The position numbers and the translations under genes are program-made. DNA of 64,000 nucleotides, taken from Cladopsammia gracilis (lineage: Eukaryota > Cnidaria > Anthozoa > Scleractinia > Dendrophylliidae). This document shows positions 10,801-23,688 of this stretch, piece after piece. The DNA lies in the NCBI GenBank assembly GCA_022457155.1, contig JAJGOT010000121.1:186001-250000 (forward strand), in the 5' to 3' direction. Each line of letters opens with the position of its first letter. Position 1 is the stretch's first letter. A model generated the notes under the pieces. The model was not told the DNA's origin. It was given only the letters and a program-made list of their open reading frames with translations, and made no database searches.

Positions 10801-13800
10801 CATTGTTTGCGAGGTATTGTATTTTTGGTCTTGTTTTGCATTTGTATTATTGTCGTTCTTTGTTCCTTTTGTTTTACGTAATATGTGACCGGTACATGCA
10901 GAATCTACCAAAATTCTCAATGAGTACTCACCCCGTTCTGCATCGGGTATTATCTCTGGGATGGTATTCAGGGTAAGGACTTGGTAAATAACTCACTTCA
11001 ACATCATATAACCTGCATGAAGATAATATGCAAAACATAACTATCAAAATGAGTTTACTGAAAGAGAATTTGATCATTCCAGTTAAACAGCAACTGAAGG
11101 AGTTGTAAATTTGAGGCTGAAAAAAAATGTCAGGCCTCCAGGGGACTCCAACCCATGACCCTTGCGATTCCAGAACAAACACTCTACCACTGAGCTACAA
11201 GGCCAGATGGGAGCTTGGCCAATTGTGAGTTCTATTATACCCATGAAGTGATGGATATGATAATGTGTATACAAAAATAAATTCATATGAACTGCAGAGA
11301 AAGAATAAAAGAGAATGACTTCTGTCATCATATTGGGGATGGAGAATTAGTTATATTGATTTGTATTCATGAGTGTTAGTCGGCAATCTTTAGCCAAATC
11401 TTAAAATCTTGGCGATTAAAAGGGTTTCTAAGAACAGATCTCAGACATAGTTTCTAACAAAGCCAGTGCGTTAATAGACAGTAGAATAATGATTTTTCGA
11501 ACCTCCGATTATTTGAACCAAAACTCTAACTCTTGGATTTGATTTCAGTGGATTCCAACTTTAATTTTTTCAAACTCTTGATTTTTCCACTTATGTGCAG
11601 AAATGCAGGTAAGTATTGTTTAACGAATCCTTCAAATTTGACAGAGTCGTTTGTCGCTTTAATATTACTTCATATGTAACAGAATTTCGTATGTTTTGGT
11701 GAACTTTTATAGGTGAGGACACTTTGTGATGCCACTCATGGAGTAGCATGCCCCCCCCCCCCCCCCCCCCCTCCCCCTCATTTCTGGACATACATGTATC
11801 TCGATTTTCGAACCGATTTCTGTTTCTCTAGGAGGTTCGAGAAATCGGGATTCGACTGTTATCTGAAGGCAGGCAATATCAACCCAGCAGGTTGGGAAAC
11901 TAGCTGCAGACCGCAGTTGCTGGAGGCTTGCTGTCAAGGCAGGCACTCAGGCGTGTGAGAAGAGGAGAGAGGTGCAGTGGGATGAAGGGAGAGAGCACAG
12001 ATGGCAGAGGGCAGCATCAACACCCACAGAGCCAATGATGGAATTCATCTGCATCAACTGCAACAGAGCCTGCCAATCCAGAATCGGACTATACAGCCAC
12101 AGCAGGTGCTGTAACTCAACCATAGACTAAACCTTGGCGCTGACTCCTTTGTCTCCCGAGACAGACGGATGCCAACAACAATGTACTGTACCTCATTTTC
12201 CAGAGCCTCCGAGCAGCTCCCCACTTGTATCTCTTGGGACCCATCCAGCGATGCTTTTCACTGGTTTTTAGTACATCTCCCAGAAATCCATATGCCAGAG
12301 AAAACGTGAACCTAATGTGTTTGTTGTTCTTCCACAGAGAGCAAATATCAAGTGGGATAGTGCGACCTATGGGTCATAAAAATGAATGATCATCCAAAAA
12401 ATAAACTGGTTTAAAAAAATATACCAGTTCAAAAAAATTTGAACCAGAAGCTAATTTTGAACTACAACATGTATCTCACTGAAAGTGTTAAAAATACTTA
12501 CCAAAAATGATGTGCATGGCAGATGTTACAGGATCATTTGCACCTTGTGCTGAATAAACAATTACCTCTGTTGAGCCTAAAAAAATAAACATACAGTTTT
12601 TACATAGTATAAATATGTATGATGAGACAACACTGTATCAGTCAGCCTTTGTCAAAGAGGAGGTGGGGCAGTACGCAGCTCTTACAAGGTCTTCTCTGAT
12701 TTGCTGAGAAAACAATAGTCAAGAACAAACAACACAACAATGAACCCTAGCCCTGAAGACAACAGAGCTGCATGATACCCCGGGTCCAATGAAATTAGAG
12801 GTTGTAAAGAGCTGCATGGTATCTGGAGAAGGGCAGTGAAAATTGAGCATGCAATTATAATGGTCACCTACCTTACCCATGGAAACGGCATTGGAGGAAG
12901 GGGGAGGGGTGGGGCTTAGTGAAGCAAAACATCTAGGGAGGGGGGGGGGGGGGGGGGTCTGAATTTTTCATATTCACGAGTTGGCTCATAGACTGTAGGA
13001 ACCTTTGATTTCAAACTTGGAACTGAAATAGAAAATTCCTAATTTAAAGGGGCATTGTCACACAGATTTTGCTGTGTTTTGGTTAAAACACACCTTTTGA
13101 ATATATGACAAAGTACTTTTGCTCAAACATAAAATTGCTTATAGAACACCAAGAAGATAATATCAAGTGATTTCTCCAAGGAAGAACGAACTATAATAAG
13201 TTTTTCTGTACTTTTTCCACAACTCTTGGGAGGAACTTGAAACAATTGGATAATTTTTTCAAGTTGCAATCCATTTCCATCCTGGCCATCTGCAGCCAAA
13301 GATAACGAATACTAGTTTCTGTGCACTGGTAGAGTATTTGTTAACAAAACTGGACCATTATTTTAAGGTTTCCATTGAAACAAATACGTTTATTGGCTTT
13401 TCAAAGTGATACTAAAAATACGTGACAGTGTCCCTTTAAGCAAACAACATACCAGCAGGAATGATGCCAACTGGAACATTGAGTGGAAGAGCTGTAAATT
13501 CCTCAGGTAACATTCCATCAACCAGATCAATTCCAACGTTCCTATGGGACCGTTCCAATAATCCATTCACAACTTCATGGACAATGCCATCACCTCCAAC
13601 ACACACAACCCTAAAATGCATTTACAGCCAGATGTTATTAAAGTGTATTTGATGTAAGGGAAGTTATTGTCGTGGGAATGAGTATTTGATCATGCATGAG
13701 TAGGCTATTAGTCAAGATACTGCACTATACAGGAATACAAAAAGGCATGCATGTACACAGGGTTCTCACTAAGTTTTAGAGTAGACGGTTGAGATATAAT

Positions 13801-16800
13801 AGTAGGCAGCTTGGCAATTGAGTGCCTCTAGGGAGGTTGGGGGCATGTCCCCAGTAAAAATTTGAAAATCAAGAGGCTCAGAATTGACATTTCATGAATT
13901 TTTGGCACAACATTTTTTTATAAAAACCCTTAGCTGAAACCTGTCTGTTCATTAGTTTCTCGTGTAAGTAAGCTGACACTTTTATTTACTGTTCATTCAG
14001 ATTTGTTTAACACATATTAAGCCTTTTCACTGAAAAGCAGGCGTCTCAAAATTCGAAGTAGCTGGTTTTTTAGCTGGTTGCCGGCACTTACACTGTAATG
14101 AGAACCCTGTGTACATATACTGTTACATTGAAGGAAACCAAATTAATGGCAAGTCAGATATTAATCCACTCCCAGTCAGTCGATTACATGTATGAAGAAG
14201 CGCAATGTGGTTCTGACTTTCCACTCTGAAGACAAAATTCTATCATAACTGGTGCATCCATTCAATTGAAACCTTTTCAGCAGTACTTTTGCGTGTTTTT
14301 TGATATTTTACAAAATGAAATTTGGGATTTTTCTGGAATTTAGATTTTGGGCTTTCTTTGGAGTTATAGGGTTAAGGATTAGCAGGTTAACTGTACATGT
14401 ATCTATACATGTACAGTGTTTTCAATAAGCACTGACGGCCGACGAAAACCGTCGGCTGCTTTGCCTGGAGAAGTCGACTATTTTCCCCACCAAATTGAAG
14501 AAATGTAAGAAAAAATATTTTAAAACTTGTTGATACAATCGGTTAATCTACTCAAACGCGCTGTCTACTTCAAATTTTATTGAAACCCCTGCATGTACCA
14601 GTGCAGCAAGTACAAATGATTTCTCAGGCTGAGGTATAAAATAGCAACAGTGGTGATCACTCTTCTACACTGTAGTATCACTGAATTACGTTCCAGGCCA
14701 GGTAAGGAACACTGTTAGAGACAGTATATTAAATTTAACTTTTTACAGTACTTAAAGCTAAGTTTAGTTGAGTTTTTTTACTTCAAATGGAAATGCTAGC
14801 TTTACATACTTTTAAAATTATTTTACATACGTATATAAATTATATATTTTAATTTTACATGTAATTGAAGCATAAATTATACAATTTAACTTAAACTTTT
14901 TTAAACTTTAACTTGACTGTAATAAAATTATACTAATTTGGCAATAGAACAGCCAGTGCTGGCAAAGTCCTTGTTAGTCTTAATAAATTAGCTACATGTT
15001 AAGCTGAAATTAACAATTAACAATTATGTATAAATGTATGACATATATGTATGTACTGTATGACAGAGCATTAGACACTTCTAAGTAAAAGAACCAGTAA
15101 CAAATAAATTATTGCATTTTACCCAGCTTTTAATTTCCAGCCATCTACAGCCATGATCAATAATAAGTTATTAAATGCAGAAAAAAAAAAGTTTCAAGTC
15201 TTTGGATAGCTTTGGATCAGCTGTTGACAGTAAAAAGGTTAAATTTATTAAGTTTAAGCTGGCATAGTTTTTTTTTTTAATTGTTACCTGTGAACAGATT
15301 AAATACACTTACCCATCATAAGTGGAAATGTCAGTTGTTCTGAAGTATTCCCAAGCATGACCTGCCCTTTGTGTCACTACAGGGTTAGTCAAGTAAGTAA
15401 GGTGTTTGGAATGTTATTATAAATATGTACTCAGGTTTAATCAATTGACCAGCTATGACAAAATTTTTAGTTGGTTTGAAAATGTTCAAACTAGTTCGAA
15501 ATAATTATTATTTTTTTATCTCTCTTTGTTTCAGATTATGGCTAATGTAAGATAAGGGAAAAAATAAAAATAAACCTAAACAGTAGATGTTACATAACAA
15601 TGAGAAACATGTATAATACATGACTATTAAAAAAACAGTAAATATTTGAAAGTTAGAAAATGAAATTTTGAAGACATGTCTCAGCACTTTCAACTTTCAT
15701 GTTACTATTTCATCATTTGGCATTTCTAATTACACATACATGTAGTGTTATTATTATACAGTGTACAGTATAACTACAATGTACAAAAATTTGATTATAT
15801 AGCTTATTTCGTAACTGACGATGGTGGGTTGAAATTGAAATTTAATTTCAAAGATTTAATCTTTCAACAAACACATATAGAATTAATTATGAGTTGCTTG
15901 ATTGCAGAAGGCTGACTGATCAGTTCTCCACCCAAAATTCCAGCGAAACATTTTTCCAGAGCTTTTTAGGAAACAAAAATTAATTTCCTGGACTGTGAAC
16001 AGGTTTCACAGATTGCACAATGATTTGATTTGATTTTTCCCCAAATTGTTAGTTTTTATAACAATAATATCTAATATATTTTCATGACTTAAAAAAATAT
16101 ATATATACATACAATGTACAGTGTATCACCTTTACAATCCAGTGGATCAGGGAAACAAGTTGTACAAAATTTAATTTAACTGTTTATGACATTTAAATCC
16201 ATTTTTTCCATTTTTAAAATTACTCAGACAATTTAAATTAAAAGTTCACAATGAATTTACACTAACATATAATTATTTACTGTACAACTGTATTATTCCA
16301 CTTTCCAATATTTTTTTATGTCATTAAGATTATTTTTTAAACATTGTATCTCTTTTCCTATTGGCTGAGATAGTACAGAGATACATGTAATTCTCAAGTG
16401 AATTAAATGAAAGGCATAACCAGCCTAAGTTGAATTTTGAAATATTTTACAGTGGAATCCTGATTTTTCAAACCCGATCCAAGGGAAATGGAAATTGGTT
16501 CGAAAAATGGTGACTTCAAAAACTCGAAAGTGGAAACAAGTTTTGGTTCGAATAATTGGGAGTTTTGAAACTGTAGTTATAAATTGTGTTTTTTGACTCC
16601 CACAAAGCACTCTCTTGCTGAAGTTAGTAATAACAGGTTTATGCAAGTTGAAGTTAAGGAGAGCCAATCAGGCCAAAATATCTCATATTTTTAAATTGAA
16701 AAATACATTTTGGCTGAACAAAGCATGCTATAATTTTATGACTCTTCAAGTCAAAACATTTTTTTTTTTCAAGAGTGTGGGATGGTCTGGTCCAATTGAA

Positions 16801-18902
16801 TCTCTTTTACTTCAACTACAATGTTATATTCACCAGTGATTACATGTTTTTTAGCAACATAATGCTTTTTTGGCTATTGTAAACAACAACAACAACAACA
16901 AAATTTGAATTTCACAATTCAACCTAGTCATGTACATTGAACACTGTTAACATGTATATATGTTGTAGTTAATTTTTTATTTCAGGTAATTTTTATTTTT
17001 CCATTGTTTTTGGGTATGGTAATATACGCTAATGAATTTGAAACAAAGGAAAAACAAAAATTACCTGAAATAAAAAATTAACTACAACATATACCCTGTT
17101 TATGTCCCCACCCCCCCCCCCCCCCCCACTCCCCCACCCTTCATATAATTTTTTCAACTTACTCATAATTTCTGCTTTGATTCCTGCCCTTTCAAATAAC
17201 GGTGCAACACGTTTCAGGTACACCAGACGTGCCTGGCCTTTTTTACTTCTTGGGTTGATAACAACTTTCAGTTTACGAGGTCTGGCAGGAAAACCTGAAA
17301 AACAACAATTAAACAAATTGCAGTATCACATGTATAATTATATTCAATGAACACCATCTAACTATATTGTACAGTTACATAATGAAGTTCTGTCAGTTGC
17401 CCATAGACATTTTTAATTAACCCTAATGATACATGAACAGAGCAATGCTCCTTGAGTACTACGACTTGTAAAAAACTCGACTGTTGGGTGATCACAGTAA
17501 GGCACATGACACTGTAAATGGGTGTGGGTCCAGCTCTGTGGCTCATACATGTAGAAGTCTGACATGTGTACATGTTGATGTACATGTACATGTACTTTGC
17601 GTACCAACCTTTTATAATATCATTTATTTTTTCAATCCAAGCCTCGCAAACACTTTCATCGTCACTCTCAAATGTTACTCTCGCCTCTTCCAGCTTCCTG
17701 TTTCCAGCTTTGCTGAACGTAAACAGAGTGAAACCGACGAGCTGTCCTTCCTTATATGGCTTCCTAGGTGAGCGCCGTTTCGCTATCCATGCTCCGATGA
17801 CGTCTGAGAGTTTCAATGTCTTTGTGGATATGTTGTACATGTAGGCTTGGGATTCTGACACTATGTATTATTGAGTAAAAAGTTAACAATTATTATGTAT
17901 AGTTATTTAACAGAACAAAAGTAAAGTCGCAGCAATTTTGGCATAAGTAATATGAAGGATTTATCTTGCAAGAAACCAATTTAAAATTTTTCACAGCAGT
18001 TTCTCACGGGTCACTAACTGCACTTCAATGGTAATGGCTCAGACATTGAACAAAAAATGCCTTGGGATTTGATGAGTTTGTTGTTTTCGATTTCTATAAT
18101 GCGATTTCTATAATGCCTAAATAAGTTTACTGAATCACAGCTCTACTGAAAAGGACTTTGAAAAATAAATCTTTCGATGCGGGCTTATAAAATTATGTCA
18201 GTTATTTTAATGAGATCTATTCAAGATGGAGCAAGCTTGTCAAAATCGAATTCGAAAACAAAAATTATATTGATTCAGTAATCGAACGAGATGCGTTTAT
18301 AATAACAAAACAACGATAAAATAATTATCATACAAATATCTGAAAATTCAGAACGAAACCTAGAAACTTTCAGAAAACAAAAGAGAATGAACGGAAGCAA
18401 CTGAAGAGCTGAAACGCATTTTAAAGTCAAGCTTGATGCAATCGTCTCTCTTCGTTGCAGAATATAAGCTTAGTACTTGTACATTTTTTTTAAATTCCTT
18501 GTTGTCGACCCAAAGTACAATAATCGTACCACGTCTGAAAAATTGAAAAACTACCAAGAAAGTATCGTTAGTTAAAAGCGAACTCTGAAATTTTCACAAA
18601 GGAATCGACGAGCACTAACCTGATTATTTAAATTTTAAATGTTTAAACTTTCATGTAGATTACCACGCATAAGCTTTCTACTCGGCCGGTCCGATTTCAA
18701 CCGGGCATGAAGGTTATTTCTTTGTATACTTACAAAATTTGAGACATATCTGTCTGTTTACAATGTTTACAGAAGTACCTGTATTCAAAGTGCCTTGCGA
18801 AGTCCAGACGACTTCCTCTCCGTCTAGATAAACATCGTAAAGTTTTCCCTGGATCTTGAAAACACCTTTCAGTACCGCTTCGTCGTGACATTCAGCCGCC
18901 AT
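7868..18902 (-). CDS. CERK: Ceramide kinase, complete, 12 coding exons
   Basis: Converts ceramide to ceramide-1-phosphate. Coding exons, in transcript order: 18902-18779, 17854-17609, 17294-17163, 15376-15313, 13610-13453, 12576-12502, 12366-12192, 11012-10932, 9241-9189, 9031-8835, 8361-8165, 7946-7868. All introns are GT-AG and all phases agree, giving 1581 nt (526 codons plus stop); human CERK is about 537 residues. Domains: N-terminal PH-like region (about 1-120); diacylglycerol-kinase catalytic region starting at KLKVVINPRSKKGQ (131-144), with nucleotide-binding VCVGGDG (191-197) and GIIPAGS joined across an intron; the CERK-specific C-x3-C-x2-C motif at Cys349, Cys353, Cys356, split by the exon 8/9 junction; then HLGDGFTDLVLVKQCSR and a C-terminal TWNVDGEV block typical of the family. 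The start ATG follows a 577-bp gap to the divergent GRAMD4-like gene. No disabling lesion seen. UTRs not determined. Sphingosine kinase is excluded by the cysteine motif and C-terminus. Confidence 0.95.
8445..8532 (-). repeat. Short repeat shared with 26300-26393
   Basis: About 85 bp within a CERK intron matches 26300-26393 in opposite orientation, including ATGTCCGACATGG and GTAACAAC-TGGTTTGCAG blocks. The identity of the parent element is unknown. The open frame over it (8351-8539) has no supportable function. Confidence 0.5.
9310..10432. repeat. Pair of ~290-bp direct repeats (9310-9600 and 10140-10432)
   Basis: Both copies share GTTTTTGTGAACTTTTGTAC, GGTCTAAATGTACTGTGCAG, GTCGTCAATCTTAATTCTTG and the end CCTATCTATATATAT. 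They are separated by about 540 bp that includes a GC-rich block near 9640-9720. They lie in a CERK intron (10931-9242). The arrangement could be two repeat insertions or a duplication; no retroviral signature was seen between them. Confidence 0.75.
11105..11215 (-). repeat. tRNA-like sequence, probably a SINE head
   Basis: On the minus strand, GGCCTTGTAGCTCAGTGGTA resembles a Pol III A box region. TGGGTTGGAGTCCCCTGGAG contains a B box differing from GGTTCRANNCC at one position. The acceptor-like ends GGCC and GGCC could pair. I read this as a tRNA-derived SINE fragment rather than a functional tRNA because the anticodon stem is poor. Confidence 0.5.
11835..12182 (+). mobile_element. 3' end of a LINE retrotransposon (degraded)
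   Basis: Plus-strand reading gives pieces typical of the C-terminus of non-LTR reverse transcriptase polyproteins: a stretch with AGNINPAGWETSC, and in another frame a zinc-knuckle-like ICINCNRACQSRIGLYSH followed by a stop. The frames shift between the pieces, so it is a dead 5'-truncated copy. Its 3' end (near GCCAACAACAA) lies just downstream of the CERK exon ending at 12192, antisense to CERK. Confidence 0.7.
13048..13435. mobile_element. Non-autonomous DNA element with TTAA target site
   Basis: Inverted ends AGGGGCATTGTCAC and GTGACAGTGTCCCT are flanked on both sides by TTAA (13044-13047 and 13436-13439), the duplication expected of piggyBac- or Kolobok-type transposons. Related sequence occurs at about 2815-2835 and 22690-22800. 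No coding capacity. The right end falls 13 nt inside the intron from the CERK donor at 13452. Confidence 0.8.
13758..14109. mobile_element. 352-bp inverted-repeat element with TGTACA flanks
   Basis: Terminal words CAGGGTTCTCA and TGAGAACCCTG are inverted copies; TGTACA lies immediately outside both ends (13752-13757 and 14110-14115). The flank is palindromic, so the duplication is suggestive rather than proven. It is non-coding and sits in a CERK intron. Confidence 0.7.
14225..14375 (+). repeat. R1 dispersed repeat copy (diverged)
   Basis: Retains ATTGAAACCTTTTCAGCAGT, ATTTTACAAAATGAAATTTG and the GGGTTAAGG end of R1. It lies in a CERK intron. Confidence 0.6.
16963..17091. repeat. Foldback element with ~38-bp arms
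   Basis: AGTTAATTTTTTATTTCAGG-TAATTTTTATTTTTCC on the left is matched by its reverse complement ending at 17091, with a 45-bp spacer. Related half-copies are near 15480-15560, 21430-21560 and 23235-23310. Confidence 0.75.
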
Positions 18903-19479
18903 GCTCGCTCATTTCACTGTGGTTCGAAAGAAATGAGGCATTCCTTGTCACTCGAAACGTGGATGTTCGGTATTAGATATGTAAACAGCTGTTGATCTCG
19001 GCTAAATTGCTGAAGGCATTTTTGCAAATTAAATGTTATGTTTGATCGAGTTGACAAAATTAACATGGCGGTCAACTTCGACCTTGCTGCATTATGGGAT
19101 AGTATTGACATTGTTTTAAGCGGGGAGGGGTGGGGGATGTTGCCCTAGCGAGGTTCACAGATTTTTTTAAAGCTTTTTTTAATAACATTGCAAAAAAAAA
19201 AAAAAAAAACGCAAAAAAAAATACATATAAAACTTTTCTAAGATATGAAAAATTAGTGAACAACAGCGGGTTCGATAGAAAAGCGAAATCAAAAGATAAA
19301 ATCTTTACGAAAATGAGTTGGTTAAAAATATGAATCTTCTAGAGTCCTGTCAGTAAACTTACTACGTGGAAAGTTTATTTACATTACATGGAGTACTGTA
19401 TTTATGCAGAAGAACATTCGTGAGGTCGTTTTGCGAAAAATTAAATACAACCGCAAATCTAGCACGTTGATTTGTAATT
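18903..19479. promoter_or_regulatory. Divergent intergenic region, probable bidirectional promoter
   Basis: This 577-bp gap separates the start codons of CERK (minus) and the GRAMD4-like gene (plus). Both 5' UTRs and both promoters must lie here unless non-coding first exons exist elsewhere. It contains an A-run at about 19193-19209 and a G-rich stretch near 19121-19137. I see no convincing TATA box. Shared regulation is an inference from geometry alone. Confidence 0.55.
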
Positions 19480-22400
19480 ATGCTTCGATCAGCCTTCCGT
19501 GGCAAGCAAACAACTGATCCAAGTTCAAAAGATGAAAAATCTGTGGCAAGCGGTCATGGAAAATCGCATTTTTTCTTTCACCGCGAACACGACGAAAAAT
19601 CGGAAGATTTGCGCGAAGATCAAAGAAACTCGAACGAAAACTTAAACACCGTTTCCACAGATAGAGGGGTTAGTTATAACGTAAGTGATGGTGAATTATA
19701 CATAGATTGTAATCAGGAATTTCTAGACTTGGCGCAGAGTAGTGGCTTGGAAAAAGAAAAGACAAACGAGGAAGGTGAGAAGAAAATCGATAAAAGTGCC
19801 AAAGATCAGCGCAAGGGAAGTTTTTCGAACTCCGAGAGACAGATTTATGAAATGCAGTTAGCTCAGCTGCAGGAACAACTCGTCAACACCATGATTGACT
19901 TTCAAGACATGAGTAAGTGGACTGACAATTACATTGTATATTTTGTATAAAGATCAAAGCTGAATATAACAATCATAACTATAAATAAACAATCCAATCT
20001 GCATGCAGCAGACAAATTAAGCTAATTACCCATTCACTCCCAGAGTCAGTTATGGAGACTATAATTGAAGGGGTGAGTGGAATAAAGCCCTAAGTGACTT
20101 CTGATCAACTGTTAGATTCTCCTTCCAGTTTTTTTGTATATGCTCATGTAACAAAGGGAGAATTTGGTTTCAGATCAGGTGTCACTTAGGGCCTTATTTC
20201 AGTTTGGGATGTGTGGGCTAGTTACCTCAGGAGGGGAGGGAGCATGTATGCTCCATTAGAAGTTTCCATGGGGTGCAATGTTTTTAAATGCGGGGACTAC
20301 GCTGACTATGCGCGCGTATCACGTATGCCCTCCTAACTAAGATGCGAATTCTTAGAATAAATTCCACACAATGATGCTCATTTGGTATTCATAAACAAAA
20401 CTCTGAACCTTGTCAGCTTCGCCTGAGCTCAGAAGCGGAGTAGCTTATAATCCCAACAACTATTTCTCCAATTTCAAGCCCTTCTAAGCAAAAAACAATC
20501 AATGTAAAAGTATTACAGTACCTTGAAATTCATGTGGAAGGAGTTTGACACCCAACTGCAGGATAATTTTCGAGCAATCACGGAAAACACAGCATTGGAG
20601 ATTTGAGCAGGTTTTGGAGCATTAATTTATGATATTTACAGAACTAGTGAATACTTTTTAACGGTTTGCACGATTTCCAATTGGCTTATAATTCAGATTT
20701 AGCAAGCATTGGGAAGGCTTCTCCCAGAAATTTGGGTTCGTAGATTGTTTTGTCAAAGAGCATGAAGTATTTAAATTTTAAGAGAATTTTAGGGCTAAAT
20801 TTTGATGGCGTTAATTCTTCCGCATTTCTGCTCCAACGATTTTGCTGAAACTTGGTAAGGGTATGTATTAAGTCAATGTAAGCTGATTCCAGAAATTTAA
20901 CAAAGATATAACAGCAAAATTTTTCACAGGGTGCGATTTTGTTCGAAAAGTAGGGTTCATATTATTGCTAAATAATAGTTGTAAGTTTTCGCAAAGTTTT
21001 AGAAGCATCGCTTTAGAGCCGGAAAAGTTATGAGACAAAGTTTGTCATAGACGAGTGCACCCGAAATAACAATGGAGCCACCTTAAGACTGTAAACTCAA
21101 AATCCCTACCATATTGCAGACTTGCTACATGTACAATTATTCCAGATGCTGGTGCTATCAATCATACCGGCCACTGATCAGTTTCCTGGTGTATAGTACG
21201 TCGTATGTATATGTACCCTAGATGCCAGCTAGACCAATACTCTCTCATTTCTGTACCCCATGCTCCAGGGACCCCATTGGGACATTTATACCCTATTCTA
21301 TACACTAAACTGTTTGGAAGCCATATTCTCCACAATGGCACATACCTTAACTGTACACACCCATTAGAGGAGATGGCATTTTTTTTAAACATCCATGTAC
21401 ATGTATAAATATATTATGTTGTCAGTGGTTCAAAGATTTGTTTGATTTGAAAATTTTCAAACCAGTTTGATTTTTGTTTTTCTTTAATTGTCTCAGATTA
21501 TGGTAATTAATTTGAGACTAAGGAAAATGTATATTTAAACTGGTTTGAAAATTTTCAGACCAAAGAAAAATTTAAAAAACAACATACACTGTGATGGTTC
21601 GTACAATCTTGAAAAGGTCTTGAATTTTAGTAGCCGTCTTGAAAAGTCCTTGAAATTTAGGACTTTATGTATGCCCTATCACTTTTCTGATAAATTAAAT
21701 AATTTTGCTACAAAAAATTTGACCACCAGCGACTTTTAAAATCCAAAAATAATTAGGGAAAATGTCGGCATAATATGTGAATGCATACATGCATGAAGCA
21801 AAATTGTAATCTTTGCCTCGATTTCATGCACCAGGGGACAAAGTGTTTTGATTTCGTAAATAAAACATAGTCCTTGAAAACTATTTTTTGTCCTTGAAAA
21901 GTCCTTGAGAAGTCCTTGAATTTTATTTGTCTGAAGTTGTACGAACCACGACTGTACATGCATATATATCCGGTTACTTTTTTTCTCATTTCGTACTTTT
22001 CTGACAACCCTGTATATAAATTAGCCTGTGAGCAAGCAGTCAAGCTTAGGGGCTGACTTCTTTTTTTAATTGCCCCTGATCCCAATCCCCGATCCTGATC
22101 CTGAGAGCTTGCTTGCAGGATATTTAGTTTTACGTTTCCGTCTGTAATTATTATAGATGGAAACGTATCTTTCGTGTACTGTACATAATATGTAAGTCGA
22201 CTTTGATGCAACCTGTGATATACTATTATATTACACCCTGTTTTCTCAGGCACTCAGCTGGACAAGCTAAAAGCCATTGATTTTGACAAACTACAAAGAG
22301 AACTCCAAGAGGAAAAAGAGAAAAATATTGAGCTAAAAGAAAAACTGAAACAGAAGCAGAAGTCAATAAATTCAAAACTTCAAAGGTACATGTATGAAAT

Positions 22401-23605
22401 TAATAACAATGGTTAATATGCAAGTGGACAGCATCTTTAAAGTTGTTTAGATATTTAGATATTGTTAAACAATTAGTCAGTTTTAGTCAATCATACAAAT
22501 GTATTGGAAAATATTGATGAGCTATACAGTGTACATGTATAAATTGCAACAAAAGAACTCTCAAATGACCAACATTTATGCAGTAATTTTATATGGACCA
22601 AACAAGATATGGTGCATACAGTATATTAATATTATTTTGTATGTTGCAGTTTAAAATGATTTTTTGTTTAATAAAATACATGCCAGTTTCATTTTCATTT
22701 TCACAAAACTGGACCATTATATTTGCATTTCCACTGAATGATATAAAATATCATTATATGTCTTTTAACACTAAAAATGGTGACATGGCCCCTTTAACGA
22801 GGCCTTCCAAGGGGGGTAGCCTTGTTGCTATCATACCCTTCCAAGTACCGATGTCGCCTTAGCAACGGTTGCAAATATCACTGTCGTTTTTCTTAGTGAA
22901 TGCAAATGTCGCTGTCACTTCAAGGTTTCTCTTATGCTTCGATCTCTCTTTATATATAAATCATCCAATATAACATACCTGATGGCTCTGCATGAGTATG
23001 TGTAATTCTTATCATTGTCGTCCTTTTCCACTCAAGCACTAGCCTCAAGCACCAGGGCTGTCATTAAGAGCCATCACCCATAGCATCTGTTACGGGTGAC
23101 TGCACTCGATGAGACCTTGATGTTACGGGTGATCTTGCCTGTCATAGATTAAATTGAATGACAAAGCAACAAGATTGTGATGGGTGTTAAGATCAGAGCA
23201 ACACCTGTCTCAAATCTTAATGACAGCCCTGGCAATGTATGATAATGAGTTTTAAACAAAGGAAAATAAAAATTGCACCAAGGATAAAATTGCACCACAA
23301 CATATACATGTAACTCTGACAGCTAGGATGTCAGACTTTCGTAATGAATTTTTTTTTATCACTGTGGAATCAATCAATCAATCAATAAACTTTATTTAAA
23401 TGTCAAAAAGACCGCTTAGCCAGGGAGAAATCTTCCTTACTAATATGGGGACATTCTAAAAATTAATTTTTTTTAAAATAAATAAATAATTACTAGTAAT
23501 AATTAAAAAGCTATGTACAATAGGATATCTAAACTATTTACAATTAAATTACAATTTAAACCTGAAAAGCAATAAAATAATAAAATTTCTTTAAAATTAT
23601 TATTA

Positions 23606-23688
<83 letters not shown>

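Noticed and set aside
13436..13621. Stand-alone lipid kinase fragment
   Set aside because: It is CERK exon 13610-13453 plus read-through into introns, not a separate gene.
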